Origin: Chrysoporthe austroafricana
Lineage: Eukaryota; Ascomycota; Sordariomycetes; Diaporthales; Cryphonectriaceae
Length of the DNA stretch: 64,000 nucleotides
NCBI GenBank assembly: GCA_001051155.2
Contig: JYIP02000005.1
Coordinates: forward strand, 3,410,001 to 3,474,000
Direction: 5' to 3'
Of the stretch, positions 50,453 to 62,439 are shown piece by piece. Numbering within the stretch: the first letter of the stretch is position 1; every line of letters begins with the position of its first letter. Below the pieces are notes generated by a model. The model had not been told where the DNA came from. It did not search any database and saw only the letters and a list, made by a program, of their open reading frames with translations. Made by a program: the position numbers and the translations under genes.

Positions 50453-50659
50453 GGGGGTCTGGAACGTCTATCCGAGGATGGCGTGGCTGAGTTCGACCCT
50501 GGTCAGCTGGAGGAGAAGGAGAACGAGGGAAGCGGGGCGCACAAGGCTGAGGGCACGGGAGAGAGGGCGCGCCCCAGGCGCCCGCTGCACGCGAGGAGCT
50601 TCAGCGAAAGCAGGCTCAGTTGGCGAGGAATGTGGGACGAGACGCGGCGGGCCACGTGA
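50453..50659 (+). other. In-frame coding-like extension after the TAG stop
   Basis: In the same frame as the preceding exon, 68 sense codons follow the TAG at 50450-50452 and end in TGA at 50657-50659. The translation is acidic then basic, with EDGVAEFDPGQLEEKE, a HARSFSESRLSWRG stretch and GMWDETRRAT, which reads like a protein C-terminus and not random sequence. No intron that would remove the TAG in phase was found. Confidence 0.5.
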
Positions 50660-51825
50660 GGATAGCGTACGGGTAGCCGGGAGGGGGCCATGGAGCATTC
50701 CACCCCATCTCGCTCGCTGCTGGGCGTTCGGGTTTGGATTCGAGCCGCATATGGACACATCTTTCTACTGCATTTTCCAGGAAACAGAAGCACAGCATCT
50801 CAACGTCAACAGCGTGCATGGTCAGGATCTCGGCTTGGTTTGGACCGGATGGGTTGGACTACTGGACGGATCGGCATCGGATTTCGGGGTATACGAAAAG
50901 AAAACTTCAAAAAACAAACACAAAGAGATGACCAGCAGAAGGCGCACATCTCAAAGGCATAGTGCGAAAAGCGATGACGGCGGTCGAAGCATACGCCAGA
51001 CAATAGCATACTGTAATACATAGTGGCATATCACGGACGAGTCAAGCAAGAACCGTCTGAGCGTATAGAGTAGTGGATGAGCAAAAGCGGCGGGTTTAAT
51101 TGGGAATTCAAAATTTACTGTATGATTTGATCTACAAGAGAGAGCATGGCAAAAGTCATGGCATAAAGAGAAAGCAAAGACTTATCCTTTTGCCGCTGTA
51201 CTCTATTGTTTCTCGTTCATAGTGGTGCCGCCGAGAAGAGCGCTCTCCGCATATATTGGTGACGGCAGTCCATCGACTGCGCCACGACAGTGAGCTAAGA
51301 TCACATACACACTTACACCCACTCAGAGAGTGTGTGTTTGTTGTGAGACTGAGAGAAAGAAAGAGAGAAAGTCGTCGTGAGTATACAACGCGTCCCTGTG
51401 GGTCGAGGCCGATCCCGTGCCGCGTTCCGCTGCGTACGTACTTATCCTCGTGTTTTCGCGCTTCGGCGGCGCCCAATCCATCCCCGGTGGATCCGTGGGC
51501 TTGCCGTCCGCCCCGTCACGGGCGGTCAACAACCAACTTCCTTACCTCTTTCCACGCTTTCCTGTAGACCCCGTGGTAGGTTTCGCGGCGTCCTTGACCC
51601 TGACCGCCAGCCGTGGGCCTGCTGGCTTGTTCGTGTTCGCCCTGCTGCCTGATGGCGATCGTCACGGCTGGCCCGCGCGGAAACTCGTCGGGACCCATTG
51701 TGTCTCGCGTCGACCCCCTTGCCCACAAGTGGTTCTGAGCAGCGGATGATAGATATTCAGTCTTTCATGTGCCGCTCGCTAACTTACCACACCCACTCCG
51801 GCGATCGAGATACCCGACGGCAGCA

Positions 51826-52257
51826 TCAGAAGATAACGCACATACTTCCGCTCTTCTTCTTCCTCTTCCCCTCCTTCTCAACCTTCTTTCTAGTCTCCTC
51901 CATCCACCGTTCCAGCTTCTTCCTCCTCCTCACCCTACTACTCACCGCCTCATCGTCACTACTCCAGAACGACATCATTGCTGGGCATAACACCTCTTCC
52001 CCTCCTATCTCGTGCTTCAGATCCACAGCATACAGCTGCCCTCTCCAAGTATAGTATTCCGGGCTACAGTCGACGCAGCAGCAGTCGTACAATCTGGTCT
52101 GGTGGCGCTGAAGACCCTGCTGGACACAAGCCCCAATCTTAGCGCCGCCGGTGAGCCGCGAGCTGAGGCAGGCCTCGTAGCGGACGGGCTGGGGCACCGC
52201 GAAGAGCTGCACGAGGCAGTGGCGGCAATGGTGGATTTCGTAGTGAGCGAAACACAT
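51826..52257 (-). CDS. Possible small cysteine-rich protein of unknown function
   Basis: A single frame encodes 143 residues starting MCFAHYEIHHCRHC. The N-terminal half has Cys and His pairs (HHCRHC, GACVQQ, YDCCCVDC) that could bind zinc; the C-terminal quarter is highly basic (RRRKKLERWM then KKVEKEGKRKKKSG). Families of short fungal proteins opening with MCF/MCI and containing CxxC pairs exist, which supports it being real. No signal peptide is visible. It may have additional upstream exons between 52258 and 52549. Function cannot be inferred. Confidence 0.42.
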   Translation of the reverse strand: MCFAHYEIHHCRHCLVQLFAVPQPVRYEACLSSRLTGGAKIGACVQQGLQRHQTRLYDCCCVDCSPEYYTWRGQLYAVDLKHEIGGEEVLCPAMMSFWSSDDEAVSSRVRRRKKLERWMEETRKKVEKEGKRKKKSGSMCVIF

Positions 52258-55200
52258 GGGATATTGTCCTTCGTTGAAATGCTTGTGGCGAGCTGGTTGG
52301 GTAAATTAGTTGGTAGAATAGTGTGTGTTTTTTTTGGTTAGTGCTCATTCTCTTGTCGGTGTGATGTCCAGCTTGTATGGCTTCGTCGTGCTCTGTCTCG
52401 TAAATATCACTGTCCGAGGAGGAAACAGGCTGAGCGGTTAGAAAGTCGTAGGGCCATATCAGCAGTGAGAGCGGTCCGTTCTGGCAGCTAACGCTGACGG
52501 TGACCGTTCCTTTCTTCAGTGGCATCTTGTCCGTCCCCCAGGGAGTCACGTCGAGTCGGAGTGACTGTATAGGAACTACGTGAGATGTTGATCTGTGAAG
52601 CTGTCACCCCTTGAAGCCCCGACACCTCGTCCACCATAAACCATCAATCAAGCCATTGTCAAGCCTTGAATGAGGTGCGAATGCTAGTAGCAAGACCGTT
52701 GTAGACTAATGGCCTAACATCCCGCGGTCAACAGCAATCTAGAAGTGAACGAGGTGAAGAGCTCTTTACCAATGGCCTTGTGAGATATTCTCGCAGCAGA
52801 CGACAGCCGAGGCATACATGGCGGGGCTTCCCCGGGTTCGCCTGTAGATCTATCGTTCATGAATACCTGGGCACAGTGATCTCTGGGAGTGGGAGGATTC
52901 AGTTACAGAGGAATCGAGGTTGGTAATGCTGTGATGTGACACATGCCTGCGGTTTGCTACCTCGTTAGCAGCCAGAAGGACCGCTGATACAAATGTCAAA
53001 CATCAGCTGGTGTGAACCACGCAGATCCGGTGGAGCCATTCGCGGCCGAGTTTGACTGCATAAAGGTGTGTGGACCTGGACACGTGCTGTAGCCGGCGAC
53101 CTGATGAAGGATCGAGACAAGCAGCAGCTTGCATGGCCAAGCTTCGCAAGCGCGTGGGCGCAAGCATGAGTAGCCATGGTGGGTTGCCGGTTACCAAAAA
53201 AGCAACTTGCCAAGACCGCACCGCCAAGGGCCAGCCCTATGGAGATGGGGATCTTCTTGGGCGAGGCCAGCGGCCAGGGGTCCATCGCTGCGGACAAGGC
53301 TGGGCGGCCTGTGACCACCAGTGTCCTGCTAGAGATTCTCAATTTGTAGTATTGATACAGGGACAGCTGAAAGAGATAGAATAAATGGCTCAACTTCTCG
53401 TCTCCAGCTGGCGCCTTTGAGGTGTGTGGCTGGCCGGCTACGGAGCCGTCGTCTTGCAACACTTGACCACGAACCATTGTTCCTGAGTTCGGACGATGCT
53501 GTCAGGGAGAGCGCAGGTCAGGACCAGCGGCCGTAATGTCTTCTGCTGATTCTGAGCATTTTGGGCTCTTCGGCTTCCCGCACCAGCAGAAATTGTGACG
53601 TTCACACAGAAACGCCCAGCTGGTCCCAACGTAGCCATCCCTGGGTAGCTCCTCTGAGTAAAGTCTCCTGCTTGGAGGTCACCGACGGGGATGTCGAGCG
53701 GTATCTTCCGAGGGAGGCATGTAGCATGCCCGTGCAGAGCATTCATCCTGCAACTAGCTGATTTTGAGTCCGGGAGGAAATTAAAAAGGAAAGAAAAGAA
53801 AGAAGAGAAAGGAAAGATGGGGGAAAAAAGAACAAGAAAGAAAAGAAAAGAAAAGAAAAGGAATCGTGGTGTATTGCCCAATTGCGACGCATATGTGGCC
53901 ATAGAAGACTTCAAGCTTTGGTGTCCTCTAGAGGTCGCATCCCGACTCGGCACCCCATCGAGACGGCTGCCTTTTCCCATTCCAAGGGCATTCATTGATG
54001 ATGGGGACGGCGGGTTGAGGATGCAGATAGACGCACCTTTGTTGCCATGTGCTTGGTATGTGTTGACTTTGGTGTTTGGACAGAAGTGTGATTTAGGGCA
54101 GCTGCTGGTGGGAACCTCGTCGGAGGCTCCCACAGTTAGGAGCCAGTGACAGCAGCTCCCGCCTGATGTTCTCCCATCTTTGAAGCTCGAGAGCAGCTGG
54201 GCGTTACATCTGCTCTCGTGTTCCAATAGGCGGAAGTCTCACTTTCAGAAAAGGTACCAATGGGGGGTCGGCCCAGCCTGTCTGAAGCAAGCGTGTGGAT
54301 ACTCTGCAGTCGGTAGCTAGCGAGGCTGCAAGGCTAAATGATGATGGTAAAAAGGTATCAGTGCGTTGAATTGAGAAGAGAAAAGAGAGACGAGAAGATA
54401 TTGTTTGAAATTCACCTTCCAGACGAAGCAGTGGTCATGAAGAATGGACGGTGATCATTGAACGTCTGGAGGGAAAAGGACCGGAGATAAGAGGCTTGCG
54501 ACATTGCATGATAGAAGACGCAGGGCAGCGGGAACGTCCCCACTTTGGGTACGTACCATTCGTAGTATCAGTACGGGCCCTCCCTATCAGCAGCCCCATG
54601 GCAGTGGCAGCGTCGCCACCCTCGGTCAGCTCCACCAAGGCGCTCGCTACTGTGTCTGGGCTCCCGACTTGCCGGGTTGAGACCTTCTTTGGGCACCTTG
54701 GAAAGTCTCAACGGTGCAGCACAGCACCACTACGTCGCGCGTTGGGCCCCAACGTCGTCCTGATCCAGACCGTACAGCAGCTCTTAGTGCCTCTGGCTAG
54801 GCAAGCCGCTGCCTTCGTTTCCATTCCACTCCAGGCCTGCGGCATCTCCTAATCCCTCCTTGCAGAGGCTGCGGTGTTTCATTCTCACCACCCAGGTTTC
54901 GACCCCTCCCTCTCCCTTGCCGCAGCCAGCCAGACCGAGTACTGTGTACCATCCCACCTGCAGCTGCTCGCAAGAGGCGACCCGCGCGTTTCACCACCAT
55001 ACGCCGCGCTTCCTTATCCATTCTTTCCCTGCTGCCGCCTCGACCCGCGACCCTTCTTCCCGTCTGTATGATCCCTCCTCTTGGCAAGCCAAGCCGTCTC
55101 CCATCTTGTCCTTCCTTGGCACATGCAACCGCGCGACCTGCCAGCTCCCGACTACCGGCCGTCAAGAGTCCTCGTCAGGGTCGGACATATCTCCTGACGA

Positions 55201-55637
55201 CCCTCCCGTCCCCAGCGCGCCCCCCCCCCTTCGCCCGAGCCCGAGGTGCCAGGAAGTCAGCGGCTCGGCGGGCTGTTCTGGCCGTGGTGACGCCGACCTG
55301 CCGGTGCGCCTCTCCCTCTCCTGTCCGGAGGAGTCTCCTCGCCTGGCTCCTGGCGCAGGTGTGGACGTGTCCCTCGGTGGCTGAGCGCGCAGCCAAGAGT
55401 CTGCGGGGAGAGTGGCAAGAGTGACGCCCATCCGGCCCTCGCGAGCTCTTGCAGCCCGCCTCGAGCAGCCGCGCTGCAGCAGGAGGCATCCCCCGCCTTC
55501 GAGGAGTTCGGAACTCGGCACGAGGACACGACAGCACCCAGGCCGGGACCCGACCACCAGACGCACTCGAAAAGCACGGCACGGGGACGACGAGGCCGAC
55601 TCGTTGCAAGGCCCCCGTATGCACCTTCGCTGACCAG
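52258..55637. other. Spacer and palF leader
   Basis: No firmly supported gene. A minus-strand open frame at 53438-54226 crosses the AAAAG repeat and is judged unreliable. From about 54850 to 55637 the sequence is C-rich and contains several upstream ATGs, consistent with a long palF promoter and leader. Confidence 0.45.
53778..53862 (+). repeat. AAAAG/GAAA-rich purine microsatellite
   Basis: About 85 bases are almost pure purine with AAAAG units, including five consecutive AAAAG-type pentamers at the right end. Confidence 0.8.
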
Positions 55638-58123
55638 ATGGTCGGCCTCTCTAGCGAAAATGACCCCTCGACCGCTCTCGAAGACCAGCCATCCGCCCGA
55701 TCATTCTTTTCCCGCTTTGCCCTCCCTATCCGGTCGAGAAACACTAGGAACGTTGTCGACTTTCACATCCGCCCCGCCGAGCCCCATCGCAAATACAACG
55801 CAGGCGACGCCGTCAGGGGTGCCGTCATCTTGGCAGTCGTGAAGCCCATCCGGGTCACCCACCTCACGGTCGCCTTGCGCGGCTCTGTCCGTGTCTACAA
55901 GAACGCAAATGCAGCCAGCGAGCCCGTCAGCAGTGCCGATATCGCCTCAGACGGCGTGTCCCAGTTCAGGTTCCTCGGCAACGGCTATGCTTCACTGTTC
56001 CAGGACGAGCAGGTCCTCTGCGCAGATGGGAAATTAGAGGCTGGGAAGTACGAATTCGAATTCGAGCTGATGTTTCCGGAGGAGGGGCTACCTAGTAGCA
56101 TAGAGGTAGGCAAACACGCTTCTGGCCTCGCCGCGTGCTTGCGACCCTGCATATCGCAGCGCTCGTCCACCGCTGACTAGTTACGATGTAGTTTGAGCGA
56201 GGGACGATAGCGTACAACATCACCGCGACTCTCACCAGGCCTACTCCCATATCTCCAACGACAAGCTGTGAGCGGAAGGTTGACCTGGTGGAACAAGTTG
56301 ACGTTGCCTACCTCCAACCGCCCCGGCCGCGAACCATCTACCTCGAGCCCATCTCCAAGAAAGCCAAGAAGAAGAAGTCACCCGCGTCTTTGGTTTCCGA
56401 AAGACAGGGTCACGCACACGAAAATAATCCTGGTGAGACCGCTTCAGATCTCGACTCCACGCGCGTGATAGAGACATCGACGGACGGATCCAATACGACG
56501 GAGGACGTGGCTCAGGATGCCCAGCAAAACCCCAGGAGTCCGGTACACAGCGACCTGAGGAGTGAAGTTAGCGGAGACAGCGTTGTTAGCTCCAGTTCTA
56601 GGGGAGCGGAATTGAACCAGGTGGGGAGCATAGGCACCGTTCAGGGGAACGGAAGCAGGAAGACTCCATCCGGAGAGAAGACGATTGTGGCGACGATCGG
56701 ATTAATGAAGGGGGGCTGCTTGCCGGGCGATACCCTACCAATTAGGGTGAACATTCAGCATACGAAGCCGATCAGGAGTATGCACGGCATCATTGTCACC
56801 TTATACCGGCAAGGGCGAGTAGACTCGGCACCGCCTGCGTCGCTCTTCAAGAACCTGTCAAAAGAGGAGGTGCGCAGGCTAGAAAAGGAGGAGTACTATC
56901 CGAAGTCAAAGACCGGTCTGGGTGGTCTATCCTTGACATCGGCTGGATCGTGCAGCGTGTTCCGGAAGGACCTATCTCAATCTTTTAGCCCGTTGATCAT
57001 CGACCCGGGTACTTTCACCACAAGCATCACGACGTCCGTTCGAGTGCCCGAGGATGCTTTCCCTTCGATCAGGGGAGTTCCGGGAGAGATGATCAGTTTC
57101 AAATACCGATTAGAGGTGATCGTAGATCTCGGCGGCAAGCTGTCGAATGCGATCCAGATCGGGCAACATTCAAGGGTCGGAGCGGGAGGTGGAGTCTTGG
57201 CATCCACAAGAGACCTGACCTCGGGCGTCACATCTTTCGATGGCAGCTTGATCAACACGGACACGGTCAAGCGCGAGAAAGGGGTGATCTTCGATTCTTT
57301 TGAGGTCATCGTGGGAACAACAGACAGCAGCAGGCGAGGCAAGACAGTAGGACCAGCACCATCCGTACATACGAACTATTACGATGGCGCAGCCTACGGC
57401 GAAAATGGACAATGGCCCGGAACACAGGAAGACGAAGGCTACGGCGCTCAAGACGCATATCATCAATACGACCACACGCCATTCCCGGCCGAGCCCGCCA
57501 CGCAGTATCCTTACTGGAACGGAGGAAATCGGGAACCACCACAGCCATCTGCACCGCACTACGTACCACCTCCAGAAATACCAGACGAAAGCGCCCTTTC
57601 AGAAAAGGAAAGAATACGCAGAGCAGAGCAGAGGCTTCTTCCAAGCCAACCGCAGCAGCAATCCACACCGATCGCCGACCCTGTTCTGCCAGTCGATGCC
57701 GACGGCGCTGGCCCTTCCACTCTAGCCGCATCGAGCGCCGCTACCGCACCTCCGCCAGATCAACTGTACAACGACGCTCCTGGGCCATCCGCACCCACAC
57801 TAGAGGAGCTCGCAGCAGGGTCTTCCGCTCCGGGCGCGACCTCCGCGGATGACAAGCAGGAGCTGGAGAGGCAGAGGCTGTTGGCCGAGGCGAGCGCACC
57901 ACCTGAGTTCCCAGAGGACTACGATGCGGGCCTGGAGAGCAGCACCGCTGCGGGGCCCAGCGCGCCGCCCCCGGCGGTTGTCGACGACGCGGCTGAGCCG
58001 TCCGCCCCGATACTCACGGAGGAAGACGAGTATGGCCCTCAGTTCTCGTACAATGACGCTGCCGGCCGGTCTGCGCGGGCGCTAGTCCCGCCACAGGAGC
58101 CGTTACCTGCTTATCAACGGTAA
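55638..58123 (+). CDS. palF: pH-response regulator PalF/Rim8 (arrestin-like)
   Basis: Two exons, 55638-56105 and 56192-58123, encode 799 residues; the 86-nt intron (GTAGGC donor, GATGTAG acceptor) joins LPSSIE to FERGTIAYNITATLTRP. An arrestin N-domain starts near RNVVDFHIRPAEPHRKY and includes AGDAVRGAVILAVVKP; the arrestin C-domain follows (about 280-480: LMKGGCLPGDTLPIRVNI, GVPGEMISFKYRLEVIVDLG). PalF links the ambient-pH sensor PalH to ESCRT proteins, leading to PacC activation. The disordered C-terminal tail carries four PSAP motifs (starting 57545, 57785, 57956, 57998) and ends LVPPQEPLPAYQR. Length is similar to other filamentous-fungal PalF proteins. The ATG at 55638 immediately precedes the expected N-terminus; an upstream in-frame ATG at 55449 would add a low-complexity stretch. 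Confidence 0.93.
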
Positions 58124-60362
58124 TCGAGGCGGCATCGCTTAGCGGTGACCTAGGACAGGCTTCAGACAGGCTTCATCTTGAAAGGTTGGCGCAGATTCGT
58201 GGACGTAGAGGTGACTTTGAGCGAGCAAGCTATCTTACGAAGATGTTCTGACAGTTGAGAAGTGTATTTGAATGCATCTATATGGGCAAAAACGGCATTA
58301 CAGGACCTGATAATAAATAGCGTGGCGTAGATTTGGAAGAAGCATATCGTACACATACCACCGACGACCCCGTCTCCTCCCCGTGCTATTCGTAATCCGC
58401 AAGTATATAGCGGGGAACATGTGAGAGCCAACCAGAATCCCTGGATGAATGTACCACGAGTTACACAGAAGGTACCACTGAGTACGCAAGTCGTGGCAGT
58501 AAACGCCCAGTTTTCACATGCGCAGAGTTATAAGTACCACAGTAAAGACCTACACGCATTACGAATGCAGAACTGTTTGCTCAACCGTGTGGCTTGCTCT
58601 AGCAAAGCTTGTTTCGTCAACACCGGTGAAAATTGTGATGAGAAAAAGTGATGCGTAATTTGTCTGTACCTTCCATTAGTACTTCAGCATTAACAACCCT
58701 GAGCCCACAAACTACTTTTATCTATAAACCCCGTAAGTCTCTCGACAACGTTTTAGTTCCTCTTACGTGATTATACTGTTTCTGTTCTCCCTGGCCCCTC
58801 CTAGATCACACAAATTGTTCCTACATCTCCTTAGTGTCAATCGATATTCTGTGATTCCACCGTGCTTGATCCCAATTATCTATCACCCTATTCCGCACGC
58901 TCCACAACTGCCGTTGTTGACATCGTTTGTCTTCACCACTAGCACACTTGATCCCTCTCGTATGAAGGGCAGGACAACTATATATCGCAACCGCTTCATG
59001 CATCCAATTTGCTCTTATTACTGTCACGACTATTGAAGGAGCACATCTTCCCTCAATGCTTTACTTTGTTACAGAATCACCACGGGTCCATTTTCTTTAG
59101 CAAAGCTTCACGCGCATCCCATAAGCACATTGTGAGTAGCCTCGAATTTTCAAATCAGACAGGACATTGCTATATGAGGCGGGCTCGTTCTGGCGACAGG
59201 ATCATCATGTGGCGAAACAGGCACCTGATATCGAGCATAGGAAAGAATAAATGAGTGTTGAGATAGAAATCTGTCTTCTACAAAAGAGAGTGAAAATGGC
59301 TGTGTATGAGTCTTGCTAAATGGTTCCTACTTCAAGGCATACCCTGCCTCTAGTGTCGCTGTGGCCACTCTGAAAAGCTTCATGTGCCCTGCGCACTGTA
59401 GGAGGGTTGTCGCGTGACCCCTGACGATAAAATCTAGGAGCCATCTTGTCTAAAAACATCTTCCTCCTGCTGCTGCACTCACTAGTCACCAGCACCAACC
59501 CTCCTTCTCCGCACTTGTTCACCTTTATCATTAGTCTTGTGAAATCTGTGCCCAGCATCAGGCGTTGCTCCGCAACCTCCAGCAGCAACAACGCTACCAG
59601 TATTCTAGTCTGCTGCAGGCACCCACCCCTACTCCCACCTCAACCTTGATCTTCCTCCATAGATTTCTCTCCTTTCTCCTCCAAATTGTGCGTGACTGCC
59701 ATACGTCATCGTTCACGCATCATCTTTTAATTGATCACCTAGCATCGACTTGTCAGTTGTCCGTCCAAGGCTGTTGCGGAACTTCAAGTTCTCGCGTGAC
59801 GGCCACGACGGACACGTTTGTCACCAACTTATAAGGCTGTGAATAACACGTCACACCTTCAGAGACTGAGCGGCGTACACAAAAAGTCAGCCTAGCAATA
59901 CAACTTCTTCCACACCAAGCATAATCAAAGGTGTACTGGTCTTTCCCCACAACCAATGCGTCCACTTGATGTACACAAGTCTACAGCCACACGTCGCACC
60001 CTCAGAAAGTAAATTGCATTCCAGAAGCTTGGCCTTACGGGGCCACTCCAATACCAAGTATGACCTCAAGGCTACATTTGTCTTTCTCTCTGACCGACGC
60101 GTTCGCTGAGAAAAGGTTACAGCCACGCGTTGCGCCTTCCAGAGGTGAGCTGCTATCAGCCCAAAAGCTCAGCCTTACAGCACCAATTCGATCTCGAGTA
60201 CAATACTCAAATTTACACTTATCTTCCAGACAAGTTGTAAGTTATACTATGTGAATCTACGTGTGGTTCAAAGCTGTCGCGGCTGGCTAACTCACATTAG
60301 TTACTCACGTAGCTGGCCACATATTCAAATTCCCTGGCCACGCTACTCTACCTCTCGGCAAG
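58124..60362. other. AT-richer spacer with diverged direct repeats
   Basis: 2.2 kb without a supported gene, noticeably lower in GC than its surroundings. The right half holds three diverged copies of a repeat of about 140 bases, annotated separately. Confidence 0.5.
59835..60240. repeat. Three diverged direct repeats of about 140 bases
   Basis: Copies can be aligned by the anchors CACGTCACACCTTCAGA (59847), CACGTCGCACCCTCAGA (59990) and CGCGTTGCGCCTTCCAGA (about 60126), each followed about 30 bases later by an AG(C/T)..(G)CCTTAC-like segment and a CCAxTxxxATxxCxAG stretch. Identity is modest and was judged by eye. The array ends about 120 bases before the SRA gene. Confidence 0.5.
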
Positions 60363-61625
60363 ATGTCTACACCACCATCCTCGCCCGACGCGAAAGCCGA
60401 CGACAGCGGCAGCAATGATATCATCATCCCGTACGTGTCGAAGGCCTTCCCTGAGAGGAAGGCTTGGATCATCAACGAGCGGCTGAACTCCGTCCAGCGT
60501 TACGCTCAGCAAAGCAGGAAGGTCCAAGGTTTGCCTGAGTCCAACGTCCAGACCGACGAGTGGCTTCAGCGGACCGATCGTCTCTTGGCCTTTCTCGAGC
60601 ATGACTTCGAGATCTCTCCACGTTACAAGGCCGAGGCTAGCATTGACCTTCTCCTGAAACTCATGTTTGATAGGGAGGGCTTCTACTTCCCCGAGCCCCT
60701 GAAAAGACGCGCCAAGGCCCTCTATGACGAATATGAAGCTCAGAATTGGGGTGAGCGTGCAGCTGATGAGGTTGACGCTGATGACGGCGACGAGAACGAC
60801 GGTGCAGAGGACGGCGAGGAGGACGGCCTGTACCTAGCCTCCCAGACCCCCCTCGATGGTGCCAATGACACTCCCACCACGGCCTCCATCCGACAGCCTC
60901 CTGCTAACCACCCCATCTGGGGCGTCAACGGTATTATGCACGGCGTCGTCCCCAAGCTCGGCGGCAAGATCCCCAGTGCGCAGCTCGACCGACGATATCT
61001 CAACGACAAGCGCTCGGCCAAGGTCTTCGGTCATAATGGCCTGAACCCGGGAGACTGGTTTCCCAGCCAGCTGGTCGCCTTGTTCCACGGCGCCCACGGT
61101 TCCCGCATGGCTGGTATCTCTGGAAACCTGATTACCGGTGCCTACAGCGTCGTGGTGTCTGGACAGTACAAGGATGTTGACGAGGAGTAAGTACTCTATT
61201 GTTCCCCGACATTCCCCAGCCTTCACCTCCATGCTTCCTTTATCAGATCCCGTACTGACTCATCTGCCAGCCACGGAGACAGCATCATCTACTCGGGTCC
61301 CGGTAGCCAGGACAATATCGATCCCCATGAGCTCCCCAAGGGCTCTACCCAGGTCCTGCAGGCGTCGCTCAACTCCGGACGCCCAGTCCGGGTCCTGCGA
61401 AGCTGCAAGAATCCCATCCCAATCGCCCCGTCCGTAGGAATTCGTTACGACGGCCTGTACGTGGTCACCCGGCGCCTCGCGCCCCAGAAGAACCCCAAGG
61501 GTGGCCTGTTCGCCCGCTTCGTCCTGGACCGAGTGCCTGGCCAGGAGAACCTGGCGTCCATCTTCGTCCGGTCCCCCTCGCGGCAGCAGATGGCAGAGTT
61601 TGCTCAGATTAAGAACTATTTCTGA
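60363..61625 (+). CDS. SRA/YDG domain protein
   Basis: Two exons, 60363-61186 and 61271-61625, encode 392 residues; the 84-nt intron (GTAAGT donor, TGCCAG acceptor) splits the Asp codon of DVDEDHGDSIIYSG. A helical N-terminal region (about 25-125, FPERKAWIINERLNSVQRY to RRAKALYDEYEAQ) is followed by an acidic linker and an SRA domain (about 185-365) with NPGDWFPSQLVALFHGAHGS, MAGISGNLITGAYSVVVSGQ, the DVDEDHGDSIIYSGPGS loop and SVGIRYDGLYVVTRR. SRA domains bind methylated or hemimethylated DNA in UHRF1 and SUVH proteins. No RING, PHD, ubiquitin-like or SET domain is present. Nuclear DNA binding is likely; its role is not established. Confidence 0.9.
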
Positions 61626-62439
61626 GGAGGTGGGAAAGGGTTCGTGTATGGGTTTCTTGCATGTTTCTTTGATGATCCCCAAAGGTTGGCGGAGCCGGTG
61701 GGTTAGGACAAAAGTTTTCCGGCCAGAAGCACCGGGCTGTCCATAGAATCAATGCGATGGAATGTTCGCTCGACTTTGTTCTATCAGAATGATCTGTTTA
61801 TGTGATTGTCTTATGATTGCTTGTCACTCCCCCTGTGTCAGTGAGTTAGTATTCAAATCGTCCATCTACCCTTCGGCCGCAGCTGCTGTTGGAAATTGAT
61901 CGAGAGGTTCAGAGACCTAGTGATTCTCTATAGCCTGGGATTCTTCATATTGTCTGGCAACTTCAGGATCTCTCACAACATGACAGACAGCATGCTCAAG
62001 GAACTCGTCTGCCTACTGCTAGAAAGGCAGGCCTTATTTTAGGCAGACTAGGCTGGTAGACTGATTGTACAAGGGGCCAAAGGCCGAGTTGGCTTTGTCA
62101 CCTCTGGACACTAATTATCTGTATTGCCACAGGCTTTACAGAAGTCGTCCTGTTGGGCAGATCCAGACACATGATGATTAAGAGGGAGTGACGGGGGCCT
62201 AACTTTCACCTTGCCTGCATGAGGGTGACTTTGTATCTAAATGTGACCGCAATCTCAAACATAAACATTGCGTCAACAAGTTTAATGAGTCCTCCCAAAT
62301 CGATGTATCCCAGATCTCACTCCCAGAGGACTCTAACAAAGACTGGCATACGTTCTCCTTGACGGCTGATGTCAACTATTCATGTGCGAAGAAATGCCGC
62401 TTTGGATGTGCCTTGCATAGGCCGTGGTATTGAGGTCAT
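61626..62439. other. Convergent 3' spacer
   Basis: No gene seen. The SRA gene and the CorA-like gene end toward each other across about 810 bases. Confidence 0.5.

Noticed and set aside
51417..51749. 110-residue plus-strand open frame with a hydrophobic start
   Set aside because: Pro/Arg/Ser-rich composition from high GC, poor start context and no cysteine or domain pattern.
53438..54226. 262-residue minus-strand open frame
   Set aside because: Its middle is a translated AAAAG microsatellite (a run of Phe, Leu and Ser), with no domain, no splice support and no signal peptide. The last 100 residues look slightly protein-like but are not enough.
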